NCBI GenBank assembly: GCA_009103225.1
Contig: RHPI01001052.1
Coordinates: forward strand, 56,377 to 120,376
DNA length: 64,000 nucleotides
Reading direction: 5' to 3'
Source: Chlorokybus atmophyticus
Taxonomy: Eukaryota > Streptophyta > Chlorokybophyceae > Chlorokybales > Chlorokybaceae
Made by a program: the position numbers and the translations under genes
Part shown: in pieces, positions 12,468 to 23,716 of the stretch
How positions within the stretch are numbered: the first letter of the stretch is position 1
How the letters are laid out: each line of letters opens with the position of its first letter
The notes under the pieces: model-generated
Told to the model about the DNA's origin: nothing
The model's input: only the letters and a program-made list of their open reading frames with translations
Databases searched by the model: none

Positions 12468-13103
12468 GCCGCCAATGGCAGCTTCAACACGAACATGTCC
12501 GCTGTGGTAATACACTTGCTTTTAAGTTGACTTCTAAGGGATGTTACAGTTGTGCAGATAGCTCCCCAAAGCTGCTTTGTGTGGGTTCGGTATTGTGGTC
12601 GTGTCTGTGTTTTGGGGTGTTGATAGAAGGGTAGGCGTTGACACTTGCTATGCCATGTTTGCCTTATTGCAAAGCAGGTGAACGGACACTAGTATCCGGC
12701 ATTCGCTGGGCATGGCAGTGTCATGTACTTGTCCGCTGTTCCCTGGCTGTGCTTTGTCAAGGGCGTAGTCACTAAACCAACACAACTGCGGAAAGCTTGC
12801 TAGTGCTGGCTGGACGCATCAATACTTGTCTGCGCTTAGGCAATCATGCTTAGTGTGTGTCAATAAGTGTGAATCTTAGAAAATCTCCCTCCTGCGGCAC
12901 CTGGTGTAGAAATGCATGAGGGAGCAGAACACAGTCACCAGAACATACGCACTGTGCGCTGATGACCACTTGAAACGACAAGCAGCGCACTAGGTTGGAA
13001 AGTGCATTCGGGTAGCAGTCTCTGGTATACTGGTACCCCTGTGTTGTGTTTGCATATATACTACTTATTACTATACTAATACATAAGCAACTAGCAACAC
13101 CAT
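12468..13103. other. Intergenic between two minus-strand genes
   Basis: About 640 bases holding the 5' region of the LSm11-like gene and the 3' region of the DUF1997 gene. Short frames only; nothing else supported. Confidence 0.5.
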
Positions 13104-14335
13104 TCACGACTGTACACCATCCTGCTGGGCTTTGTGCTGCGCCCAGTCCACATAGCTGTCTTGCATTGCAGACAGGAAGGCGGGCTGCAGTGCAGCCAAC
13201 AGGCCTAGCAACACCCTGCGGCAAAAGTCATTGATCAGAGGTTGATGAGAGGCCATCAATATACATGCAGTACGAGTGTGCAAACATCGCACAACTTGTA
13301 TAACACGTACTGGTTGCCCGGAACCTCAACTGTTGCCAATGGCAAAATCTTGAATGGCATTGTGTAAACCTGTGGCATTGACAAAAGTCAAGGGGTTTGC
13401 TGGGTGGATGCGTGTGTGTAATGCGTGTGTGTAAAGCCAATGCTACGACGACTTGTTGCCGTGCCATGCTTACCTCAAGTTCAACAGTGATATCAACGAC
13501 GGAAGTTACAAGCTGTCCTTCGGGTCCAGGCCTCCAAGTGAGCTTGTTTTGCAGTGCAGCTGCAAGCAGAAGCAATTGACTACTGCTGAACACAGGCAAC
13601 GGCATTGTGCATGTGCTGTACCTGCAAAATGGCGGTCAACGTGTTGTTCAACTACACCTGGGCCAACAAGCTGCAGGCAACAATGCATGCGATGTTTGCA
13701 CTTGCCAAAGTACAAACATGTACGCATGGCAGCAAGAACACACATTGTACAATTGTTTCAGAATACCCGGCACTGCAGCATTTCCACGGTGCAGTGGTCA
13801 AGCGCCGTCACCGCTCGAATATCAACAACTGGTTCAACACTGAATGAAAGGAAATTGATGCCGCCAACATAGCACCTGTTGTGACAAAAATGCAAGCTCA
13901 ATATACGCCTATAATGCAAATGTTAGACATGTAGTTGACAGTGCTGTGTGGCGTGATTCTTGTTCTGACATGCAATGCCCATCTTAGGCTTAACGCGCAC
14001 AAGTACCTGTACACGGAGTTGCCTAAGTCTTCAACACGACGGAGTTTGGACAAGTTCAAGACAGCACTGCGGCCTTCCTTGCTTGCGAAAAACTCGCCAA
14101 TGTTTGCATCAGAGGTCGGGAATGTTGAGGAAAGAGTCCGGGTCACTTTCAGGGTGGCAACAGGGTTGGACTTGGGATCATTTCCGTCCACTTTTGACCG
14201 ATTGAGCAGCTTGGTTTGACCAACATCTGGAGATTTGTCGGCTGTCAGGCGTGCTGATGGAGGTACCGCACAAACTCTACTAACCCTCCACAAGTCCAGC
14301 TGCAGCCTCCGCAGGTTCCTGCATGGCAAATTCAT
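13104..14335 (-). CDS. DUF1997 family protein, probably plastid-targeted
   Basis: Member of the DUF1997 family, found in cyanobacteria and plastid-bearing eukaryotes, function unknown. Exons: 14007-14335, 13767-13875, 13622-13670, 13474-13559, 13311-13369, 13104-13215; total 744 nt, 247 residues, all junctions in phase. The first 40 or so residues (start MNLPCRNLRRLQLDLW) are basic and poor in acidic residues, like a transit peptide. Family-like blocks follow: IGEFFASKEGRSAVLNLSKL, then INFLSFSVEPVVDIRAV and CTVEMLQCR, then LTWRPGPEGQLVTSVVDITV, and the C-terminal MPFKILPLATVEVPGN and GLLAALQPAFLSAMQDSYVDW, matching the usual proline-rich, then GN, then DY..W ending. Assignment rests on recalled family pattern rather than a search. 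The gene is head-to-head, at a distance, with POLA1. Confidence 0.75.
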
Positions 14336-15066
14336 CAGCGCTACTGCTAGCAGGCACTGGCATGGGCGGGGACACCCAATTCACTGTTCACGGTTTTGGC
14401 CTGACGAGTAATAGCATGGGCTTGAAATAAAGTTTGAGAAACCGCAACTGGCCAACTGAATTGCAAGTTGCAACTTCCTCAAACACATAGTCAAGACTTG
14501 ACCAGTGCAAACAAGCAGTTGCAGCTGATCCTGTATTGACCGCTTAAACCACAGGATTGGCATTCAAATGCTGACCCATGATGCACACCGTATTAATGCC
14601 AATATGCAAACCTACTTGACAGCGGCTCGCAATGATCAACAACAAGTTTGACACGACGCAACTTCCTCAAACACATAATAAAAACCAGACCAGTGCAAAC
14701 AAGCAGTTGCAGCTAATCCTGTATTGACCGCTTAAACCACAGGATCGGCATTCGGCTGCTGACCCATAATGCACACCGTATTAATGCCGGTATGCAAAAC
14801 TACTTGACAACGGCTCGCAATGGTCAACAACAAGTTTGACACAACAAGCGGCTGCCTGCTTCTGCTACGCTACTCATCGTCTGGAGGTGATCTTTGAGTC
14901 ATAAGGCTGAGTCATTGAGTTCAGATCCAGGAAACGCAGTGTTTAGCTATTCCGGGGAGTGCGGGTTGAAACTGACTCACGACTAGTGTGTTGAAAACAG
15001 AAAATACACTCTGGCAGACTGGCAACAAGGAAAGGTTGCTTCCAGTCCACTTGGGCAACGACTTAC
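14336..15066. other. Intergenic with a 188-bp tandem duplication
   Basis: Between the DUF1997 start and the doubtful small gene. Its main content is a direct duplication at 14471-14846, listed separately. No convincing coding frame. Confidence 0.6.
14471..14846. repeat. Tandem duplication, period 188 bp
   Basis: Copy 1 is about 14471-14658 and copy 2 about 14659-14846. Both begin CAACTTCCTCAAACACATA and both contain CTGTATTGACCGCTTAAACC and GCACACCGTATTAATGCC at matching offsets of 188. Scattered substitutions separate the copies, so the duplication is not brand new. No open frame is preserved in it. Confidence 0.9.
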
Positions 15067-15481
15067 TGAGCACACTGCTTATGGCTGCGATGCTCACAAT
15101 GACACCACAACGCCTGCTGGAAGTGGCGCATGCGCTAAAAGTGTCACGGGCCGACGGTCACCACTTGCCCCTTTCACAGACTGTTATTCTGACACGGCAC
15201 GTAAAGTAGAACTCAGCTTCACATGGCACACTCAGCAGATCACCCTGACATACTGGGCAAGCACCTTAATTTACTACGACACTCAGCATTGAGCAGCACC
15301 GCACGCAGTCTAGCTACCTGCAAAGCAAGGCTCACCTGCCTCGGCAGCCAGATCCGGCTGCGCGACGAGCACTGCCTTCCAACCAGGCCCCACTATTCAA
15401 TGCGCCGAGCGATGAGCTCGCTGACAAGACGCTCACCTGCGCCAACCCCGTGGCCGCCGCCGCCACCACCGCGGCAGGCAT
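15067..15481 (-). CDS. Possible small organelle-targeted protein (doubtful, 3' end unresolved)
   Basis: A minus-strand start at 15481 opens an Ala/Ser-rich sequence (MPAAVVAAAATGLAQVSV and onward) that looks like an organellar transit peptide. A donor after 15336 joins in phase to a possible exon at 15067-15134, giving SSRRCGVIVSIAAISSV, a short hydrophobic stretch; that exon ends at a strong GTAAGT donor. The continuation is unclear: one option reads a few dozen codons to a stop near 14920. I do not recognise the product. It could instead be 5' UTR sequence of a divergent transcript from the POLA1 promoter region. Treat as a hypothesis. Confidence 0.3.
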
Positions 15482-15794
15482 GCTGGCACTGACACACGAT
15501 TAGCGCACGTTCGCGCTATGTCATTCGTTAGCTCTGATACACGCGGGCTCTACACGTCAACGTTAGCGTTAAACCTTGGCCAATCAGCACGTTAGGTGCT
15601 TCACGTGAGCCGCGGAGAGGGGTCAGGTTCCGATCTCAGTCCTGATGCAAAAGAGCGCTTTTGGGTCAAGCCTGTTTGGGACATCAACCCTGTTTGGGAC
15701 CGAGCAGCTTTCCCGCGCATTTGTGCTTTGCAGTGGCAAGCCAGCAGGCTGCTTGGCCTGGCTAGGCCGGGCGGTGGCGGCGGCGTTGGCAGCA
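15482..15794. promoter_or_regulatory. 5' region of POLA1, possibly bidirectional
   Basis: About 310 bases between the doubtful minus-strand start and the POLA1 start, with GC-rich sequence near the right end. Position suggests a promoter; I see no specific motif that proves it. Confidence 0.35.
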
Positions 15795-18700
15795 ATGGCG
15801 GAGAGGTCGAGGAGGGGGCAACCGGGGGGTGCGTCGAGTTCCAAGGGTGATAGGGCCCGGGCACTTGCCGATCTGGTCGCCCTCCGTCGCGGGGACGCTG
15901 GCGCTAAGCGGGCGGACCAGTTCGAGATCAAGATCAAAGAGGATGTGTATGACGTTGTGGACGAAAAGCGCTACAAGGAGATTGTGTCCAACCGGAGGTC
16001 AGTGTGATGTCACACTAACCTCTATAGACGGCAGCGACACCTACGGTGATCGTCCCAAATCATTTCAAAAGCAATCTTGGGCTTAATCCGCAATGCATGC
16101 GATGATGGGTAGGACATTCTTTGTCTCATTGTGAAGAACCTAGACAGATCTGCTGCAACATGCTTGGTTCTCACGCACAGCAGCTTCTGTACCCAATGAC
16201 AGGCACAAATGATCGCGTTCTGTCTGTAGCTCATTCGGAGGATGTGCTTGGAGAACTACAGCTATTGGTCAGAGTATACTGTTGCTGATCAACTCGTTGT
16301 CTGTCGGGCAGGGCGGAAGCTGGGGGTTTCATTGTCGGGGATGATGGTGAGTACGTCGACATAGGCGAGGAAGATGAGTGGGAAGGCGTACCAGAGGAAC
16401 GCAAGAGGCAGCGCAGAGAGGTAAGTGCAACGCGGTCTAGGAGCTTGTATATGTTCCTCTGGTCGTGTAGACTCTCTGCTTGAGCTTGCACGCACACTGA
16501 GCGAGAGTCCTCGAATCAACGAAATAGCAGTTCCCCATTTCGCACCTGTCCACCATGCTTTGCATGCCATGAATGTAAACACATACATGGCATTGTCTTG
16601 CACAGTGGCAGTGGTACACGCACGCTGTCTGTGTCGCTTGCTTAGTGTGGCGTAGCATGCACATGTTGTGATAAACTCATGCGGGATGCATTATATCACC
16701 AGAACTCAAAGGCCACAGCTCCAAGGCCAAAGCAAAGGCCCGAGCCACCCCCTGGATATGCTGGCCGCAGTGTATCCAGCATGTTCGCACCTTCTGCCAA
16801 GAGAAAAGGGGCTGCTTATGCTCCGGCAAATGACTTGGCAGACGCTGTAGACCTTGACGACATCTTGGCATCAGTAAGTTGCGTGTTACAGGAATATGCG
16901 TTAAAGGCACATGCAGAGTGTACTTTGGCTGTGTGATAGATCCTGCAATACCGCTAACATGCTGCATTATGTTGTGTCCCAAACTCAGGCACTTGTCTGC
17001 TCAGGTCAAGGCAGATGACAAAGATCGCGAACGTGTGCGACGGCAGCGCGGCACTACGAATGCACCGGCGAAGGTGCACGTGCAAGTGCATGTGCAGGCG
17101 CCAGCTGTGCAAGAGCAGCCATACACGCCTCAGCGCTCAACACGCATCTATCCTGCTGCTCACCAGACACCTGTCGAGCAGAAACCGTTTGCAAACCGAA
17201 CAGCAGACGACCTGCTTGGGCCAGGACGCCACGATAAAGCACAGCTTGATTTGAAGCCAAACATTTGTGAGAGCATCCCCGACCCACCTGCGCCACTCAG
17301 CCCTTCCGGTTGTGAACCAATGGACACGGAACCAGCCATCCCTGAGCTGCCTGTCCACGCAGATTGCAGTGTGCCAGATGCTAGCAGTAGTCATCTGCCT
17401 GGCCAAGCAGGTGGCAGTGTTCCACATGCTAGCGATAGTCCAGCGACCATTGAGCCTCAGCAGAAGGCACCCGTGTCTAACATCAAGCAAGAACCGCTTG
17501 AAACCAATGAATCTGGTTTGGGTCGCATAGCAGCAACCACTGGGAAGGCTGCAGGCAAGTTCATAAGGATAGTTGGTTCTTTCCGTTTTACCAACCATCA
17601 TGATTGTATGTACTAAGTCTACATGCAATTTACCAAGCACAGGGGGTTTCAAGGCGTTGTATGTTGATGACGGATCTGAGCCAGAGGCTGTCCTGGAGCC
17701 ATCTGCAGCATTGGCAGGCGATGTCAATTTGCCGCTTGCTGAAAACGGCTCTCTTCCATTTTTCTTCCTTGACGGCTATGAACAGCAATATGACAACGAT
17801 GGCACCGTACATTTGTTTGGGAAGGTGCGAATCACTGTGCGCGATGGACTTGTAGTCAACCACAGCAAGCCCGTGCTGGTTGTCAAAACTTTGGTCGTGT
17901 TCCAGGTCCGTCTGCAAGAGCAGTATGTCAGTTGTGCCGTTGAGGTCACTGGGCTACAGAGGTGCGTATATGCCATACCAACCTCGCAAGAGATGTTTGA
18001 GGACCCTGAGCTGGAGCAGCTTGAAGCTGCTGCAGCAGCAGAAGCAGTGGCACTGAAGGAGCAGGCATCGGGCTCAAGTGAACCAGTGCAACGACCTGCA
18101 CGACGTGCACTGCTGGTCAAGCTGCAAGTAAGTTGATATGCACCTGCTACTTGAACGTCATTGGCATCCCGCATGTCCTTGCATACATGTATGGACTGAA
18201 CACCAATTACTTGTCTTTAAGGATGCTGCATGCTGGTTATACAAAACACCACTGGAATACAACATCTGCCTTGCAGAGCCTGTGCTCGGACCTCAAGATG
18301 GAGGTCAAAAACATTCTGGAGAAGATGAAGGTCGGAAGCATTCGCCTTAAACCTGTCAAGCGACTGTATTGCTTTGAGAAGAAGGGCATTCCACGAGGAG
18401 AGCAGTATGTCCTCAAGATCAACTATTCTTACAAGGTGTTGGTGCTTTCTGCTGGGGACTGCGTGTCGCAGGTATCCCATTGCAAGCTGACTTGTGACTA
18501 CGACACAGGCCAACGCTCTGCCAATGGACCTGAAAGGAGAACATTTTTGTGCACTATTCGGCACACAGACAAGGTAAACTGCTGACTCAGTATACAAGGC
18601 ATGCTGGCATGCTGGCATACGCCTGCAACCTATAGGCTACTGCTGCCATGTTAATGCCACTTGCCATACAATGCTCATCAGCGCTTGACAGTGCGCTGGA

Positions 18701-21700
18701 GCTCCTGCTGGTTAAGCGAAAGATCATGGGTTCCAGCTGGCTTTCCGTCAGTAAAGCTTCAAAAGTTGCACCTGAGTACCAACACACATGGTGCAAACTT
18801 GAAGTTGTGGTTGCTGACAAGAAGCAGATCACACCTTCAGACAATAACATGCCAGTGCCGCCTCTGATTGTCGGTTCCATGAGTATCAAGACTGTTATCA
18901 ACCACCGCACCAATGTCAATGAAGTCGCAGCTGTGTCCATAGTCTTCTGCAGGAACGTCAAGGTGAGGACCTAGCATAGCAATGTACTGTTTGGACAAAT
19001 TGATTGTCGATGACATCGTTCTCGGGGCCTTCTTCTGGTTGCTACATTCCAGCCAATGCAAGCAGGTGGGGTGTGAGGCGATGCTTGTCTCATTACAACT
19101 CAATGGCAGGTTGATGGACCTACTCCAAAAGCGGAGTGGAACACTCCACAGCAGCTGAAGCACTTCTCACTTGTGCGCCGGCTTGATGGCGGAACGTTTC
19201 CTGTGGGCTTCGCACAGGAGCTGAAGCGCATCAACTCTGGCCGACAGGGCATCGTACTACACCAATGCAACAGCGAACGGGAACTGTACTCCCTGCTGCT
19301 GGCGAAGCTCCAGGGGCTCGACCTTGATGTCCTCGTTGGACACAATAACTCTGCTTGGGACTTGGATATCCTGCTGCATCGCATGCAGGTGTGCTATCAT
19401 GATGCTTCCTACTGCTCGATTGTTTAACGAACTCGCTTCCATGTTGTCGCAGCAATCAGCTTCGTAGGCACGTGTGTACAGATTACTATTAGTGCTTGCA
19501 TGTCAATTTCGGTCATACTGCAGGCGTGTAAAGTTAACCACTGGTCCCGTATCGGCCGATTGCGGCGTTCAAGTATGCCAAAGCTTCATGGAGGTGGCAA
19601 CACGTTTGGTGGTGGGGCCAGCCCTGGCGTGATGCAAGCTCTTGCTGGGCGGTTGATCTGCGACACATACCTATCAGCCCGAGAGCTGGTCAGAGAGGTG
19701 AGCTGGCAGAAGGTTGCAGATACTGGCTAGGCATGATGTTGCATTGGCAGTCACTCTTTTCGTGGTCTCCCACTGTACAGGTGAGCTACTCAATGACACA
19801 GTTGGCTTCATCCTTGCTTCATGAAGAACGAACTGAGCTTGCGCCAGCCGATGTTCCAGCCAAGTACCTCAATGCTAAGTCCTTGGTTGAGCTGGTAAGC
19901 CCTATGCTGATTGAGATGCGCCGTTTCTGCGGGGGGACGCTGTGTGAGCTTGGAGTGACAATAATAGTTGCACTCCGCAGGTAGAACATGCTGAAGGTGA
20001 TGCGTGGCTGGCTCTTGGGTTGATGTTTCACCTTAGCATCCTGCCGCTCACGCGGCAGCTAACCACAATATGCGGCAACCAGTGGAGTAAAACTCTGCAG
20101 GTCAGCAGTCGTTCTGTTGGAGGCAGCATTCCACGCTGTTTTGTACAAAAGGGTTCATTGAAAGCTATTAGTAAAGCAGACTGTTAATGCATGTGTTCCT
20201 GTCATGCAGTGCGCAAGGGCTCAACGCATAGAATACCTACTGCTGCACGAGTTCCATGGGCACAAGCACATACTGCCCGACAAGCTCTCAAACAAGGAAC
20301 GATTCAAGAACAAAAATTCCAGTGCCGACAGCCCCGAAGATGACTTTGAGGAGCCAGATGCAAACAATGGTGCACGGAAAAAGAAGGGTCCTGCATACAC
20401 CGGTGGATTGGTGCTGGAGCCCAAGGTTGGGCTGTACGACAAGTATGTTGTGCTGCTCGACTTCAACAGCTTGTACCCCTCCATTATCCAGGTAAATGTT
20501 GCTGTAATTGAACATCACAGTTTAATACAGCCCACCCAGTGGGCTCTATGGTTCAATCGTGACTGCAAAGCTGCAGAACCAGCGCCAAGATGTACCACAA
20601 GCGTACAGCTCTTGTGTGGTCCAATGACATGAGTGACCATATGCAGGAGTATAACATATGCTTCACTACCGTGGAACCGTCAGAGGACGGCGCACTTTCC
20701 GCTTTGCCCACCACTGGCAAAGATGCACAAGGCATCCTTCCTCAGGTACCACCAACCGCACATGTATTTGTGAGACCCGGTCTGCACCACATGCTAACAC
20801 AGCGGTTGCAGGTGCTGCGCAGGTTGGTTCAGCGCCGTGCACAGGTCAAGGACATGCTAAAAAACGAGCGGAACCCAATCAAGCGGCAGCAACTTGACAT
20901 TCGCCAACAGGCCTTGAAGCTCACTGCCAACAGGTCAGCATGTGTGAGAGTGCTGCTTGTCAAGCGAGACACTTGCATTGCTGGCAATGGCAGCCGCATA
21001 CGCCTCGGTGTTTGCCATGCTGTACCATGATATGACACGCACTTGTTGCATGCATTGCTAGCACTGCAACCAGTTAAGCCCTCTTTACATCTGCAGCATG
21101 TACGGGTGCCTGGGCTTCACGAATTCTCGGTTCTATGCAAAGCCTCTTGCTGAGCTTATCACGTCACAAGGAAGAGAAATTCTGCAAAGCACAGTTGACC
21201 TGGTCCGCAACAACCTAAACATGGAGGTGGGCTTGATCTCATCCACTCTCATGATAGCATTGTATGGGCGTACTTGTTGCATTGTGAATGCCGCTAGCAG
21301 TGCAAGCTGACATGTCGTATTGCAGGTGATCTATGGTGACACGGACTCCATCATGATTCACACCAATACAGATAATCTGGCAGCGGTGACCCACATTGCC
21401 ACAGCTGTCAAAAAAGAGGTACAACCCTTGACAACTCTCGTAACATTCTTGCCACCCTGTAAGTGCTAACATCGCTTTTCAAGGTCAACAAGCTGTACCG
21501 GTTGCTGGAGATAGAAATGGACGGCGTGTTCAAGAGCATGCTGCTTCTCAAGAAGAAGAAGTATGCTGCCATGAAGGTTGAATTCGTGCAGGGCGGTGAG
21601 CCAAGGCTTGTCATGGAGCAGAAGGGCCTGGACATTGTGAGGCGCGACTGGAGTGTACTGTCCAAAGATGCCGGTAGTATTGCATTAAAGGAGATCCTGT

Positions 21701-23716
21701 CAGGAAGGTAAAAGCTCGTTAGCAGCTTGTTTACATGAGCATGGAGCGCATACACGCTCCCAAACACACACTTCTGGACAATACAGCGCGTGTTGACCTG
21801 CGCATTGCAGGTCAAAGGACGAGGTTGTGGAAACCATACACACGCATCTGCGGGAACTGCGGGAACGCATGGACAAGGATGAAATACCACTGGAGAAGTA
21901 CGTCATCACGAAGACACTCACCAAGCCCCCTGAGGACTATCCTGACGCCAAGAATCAGCCACATGTCCAGGTAAGCGTATAGTTTAGATGTTTGAGCTAC
22001 CTACCAGCGTGTAGCAAGCAGCTCTTGTGACTTGCTTGCTTATGCTGGTCCGCGTGAGGATGGATGCATAGTGAACTGTATACTGAGACTGAGGCTGAAA
22101 GTGAGTAATCTGTTTGGCAAACAGGTGGCACTACGTTTGCGCAACAGCGGACGACAAGAAGGCACCAGCGTCGGTGAGACCGTGCCGTATGTCATCTGCA
22201 AAGGTCGTAAAGGGTCGAACAGCTCCAGCATTGCAGAGCGAGCCCACCACATTGATGAGATTGCAGCAGACAGCAACCTTGCAGTCGATAAGGAGTACTA
22301 CCTCGCTCAGCAGGTAATGCCTTGCCTAGTGATGCTGATCACGCGCAACGCTTTCACCACAGGAGTTGCATGCAAGGTTGCCTGATGGTCGGTCCTGAGC
22401 AGGTCCATCCAGTGGTTTCACGATTGTGCGCAGTGATTGATGGAACAGATGCCGCACACTTAGCAGAGTGCCTAGGGTTGGAAGCATCCAAGTTTCGGCG
22501 CACAACAGTGGACAGTCACCAAGAAGAGGCAATGCTTGCACCTGCTGCCAGTTTGGATGATGATGACAGGTGAGACATGCATGCAGATTGTGGCAGGTAC
22601 AATGAAGGCTTTGATTTACAGCAACTCACACTGTTGCATTTGTACAGGTACCTCAACTGTGAACCGCTGGAGTTGGTGTGCCCGCAGTGCAGTCAGCGCT
22701 TCCAGTTCAAAGGTGTCGCTGCCCACATCCCCACCTCAAGTGATGTTGCATCCACATTGGACGCTGCTGAGGACGTGCTTGCGTGTCCCACATGCCCACC
22801 CGACCAAGCTGGCAAAAGGCCTGTCGTCACATCCAGCATGCTGGCTAATCAGGTGTGATATGCTCGCTTAAATGATGAAACGTATTACACATGTGCCAAC
22901 AGGTCAGGTTTGCTCAATTGTCTGCCACATTGTGTTCATGGTGGACATGTTGGCAATAGGCTTGTTCCTCCCTGCATTGCATTGCATCACTACTGGTTGT
23001 GTCTGCAGGTAAAGCAGCGAGCAGAAGAGTTCATAGCACGCTACTACGACGGTTGGCTCAAGTGCAATGACGACATATGTGGACAACTTACGCGCAACCC
23101 CTCGTTGCGAGTTGTTGGAGGCACGGCACTGGGCACGCTCTGCATCAAGTACCCGAATTGCAACGGCCAAGTTGCTCGCCAGGTAATCCTGTTGTTGCAA
23201 AAGTCAGAGGCCTCTCTGCCTTCACTTTAGTTCAATGTTGATGATGCCTCATGCAATCACTAGCAGTCTCTGCAGCTTCGTCATTGTCAGATGACTGCAA
23301 GCTTGCCCAGCAATTGCTAAGTAAAGTCACTTGCGTACTCGTATGTGTACCATCTTGCACAAGTATTAGACATGAAACAGCTTCTCTACATCCGCTGATG
23401 GATTGTTCGTTGCAGTACTCTGAAGCAGACCTTTACAAACAGCTATGTCATTTCCACCGATTGTTGGATACAGATCGCCTGTTAGAACAGGTACCTTGTT
23501 TGTGGCTTTGTTTGCGCACGACACCTTGCAGTTGGCCCTCATTTTGTTTGCTTTGTTGCACAGGCGCCCAGTCAGGATGCAAAGGCAAAGCTTGAACAAA
23601 CATGCAAAGCTGCACGCCAGGTGTTGCAGCCAGCGGCAGCTGTTTTGGCACACTTGCGCAACCGCTCAGCATACAAATGGATAAGTCTACAAAAGCTGTG
23701 TATCACAGTCGGGTGA
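15795..23716 (+). CDS. POLA1: DNA polymerase alpha catalytic subunit
   Basis: Catalytic subunit of DNA polymerase alpha-primase, family B, which extends RNA primers at nuclear replication forks. Exons: 15795-15997, 16312-16420, 16703-16873, 17005-17554, 17643-17824, 17906-18127, 18277-18435, 18509-18573, 18692-18962, 19110-19388, 19524-19697, 19781-19894, 19981-20100, 20210-20491, 20647-20745, 20812-20933, 21097-21226, 21326-21418, 21484-21707, 21811-21970, 22125-22313, 22403-22569, 22648-22852, 23009-23182, 23416-23490, 23564-23716; total 4692 nt, 1563 residues. The N-terminal pol-alpha domain has [18 protein letters not shown]. Motif [12 protein letters not shown] is near 960, motif [14 protein letters not shown] near 1040, motif C YGDTDSIM near 1088, and KKKYAAMK near 1140. 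Cysteine pairs CPQC and CPTC (about 1373-1412) and a second set (about 1450-1480) form the C-terminal zinc modules that bind the B subunit. The exonuclease acidic triad is not apparent, as expected. The intron after 17554 is GC-AG. A short exon between 23182 and 23416 could be missing. Confidence 0.95.

Noticed and set aside
15645-15794. Upstream ATG extending POLA1 by 50 codons
   Set aside because: The extension lacks resemblance to pol-alpha N-termini; MAERSRRG at 15795 is the natural start, though the upstream one cannot be excluded.
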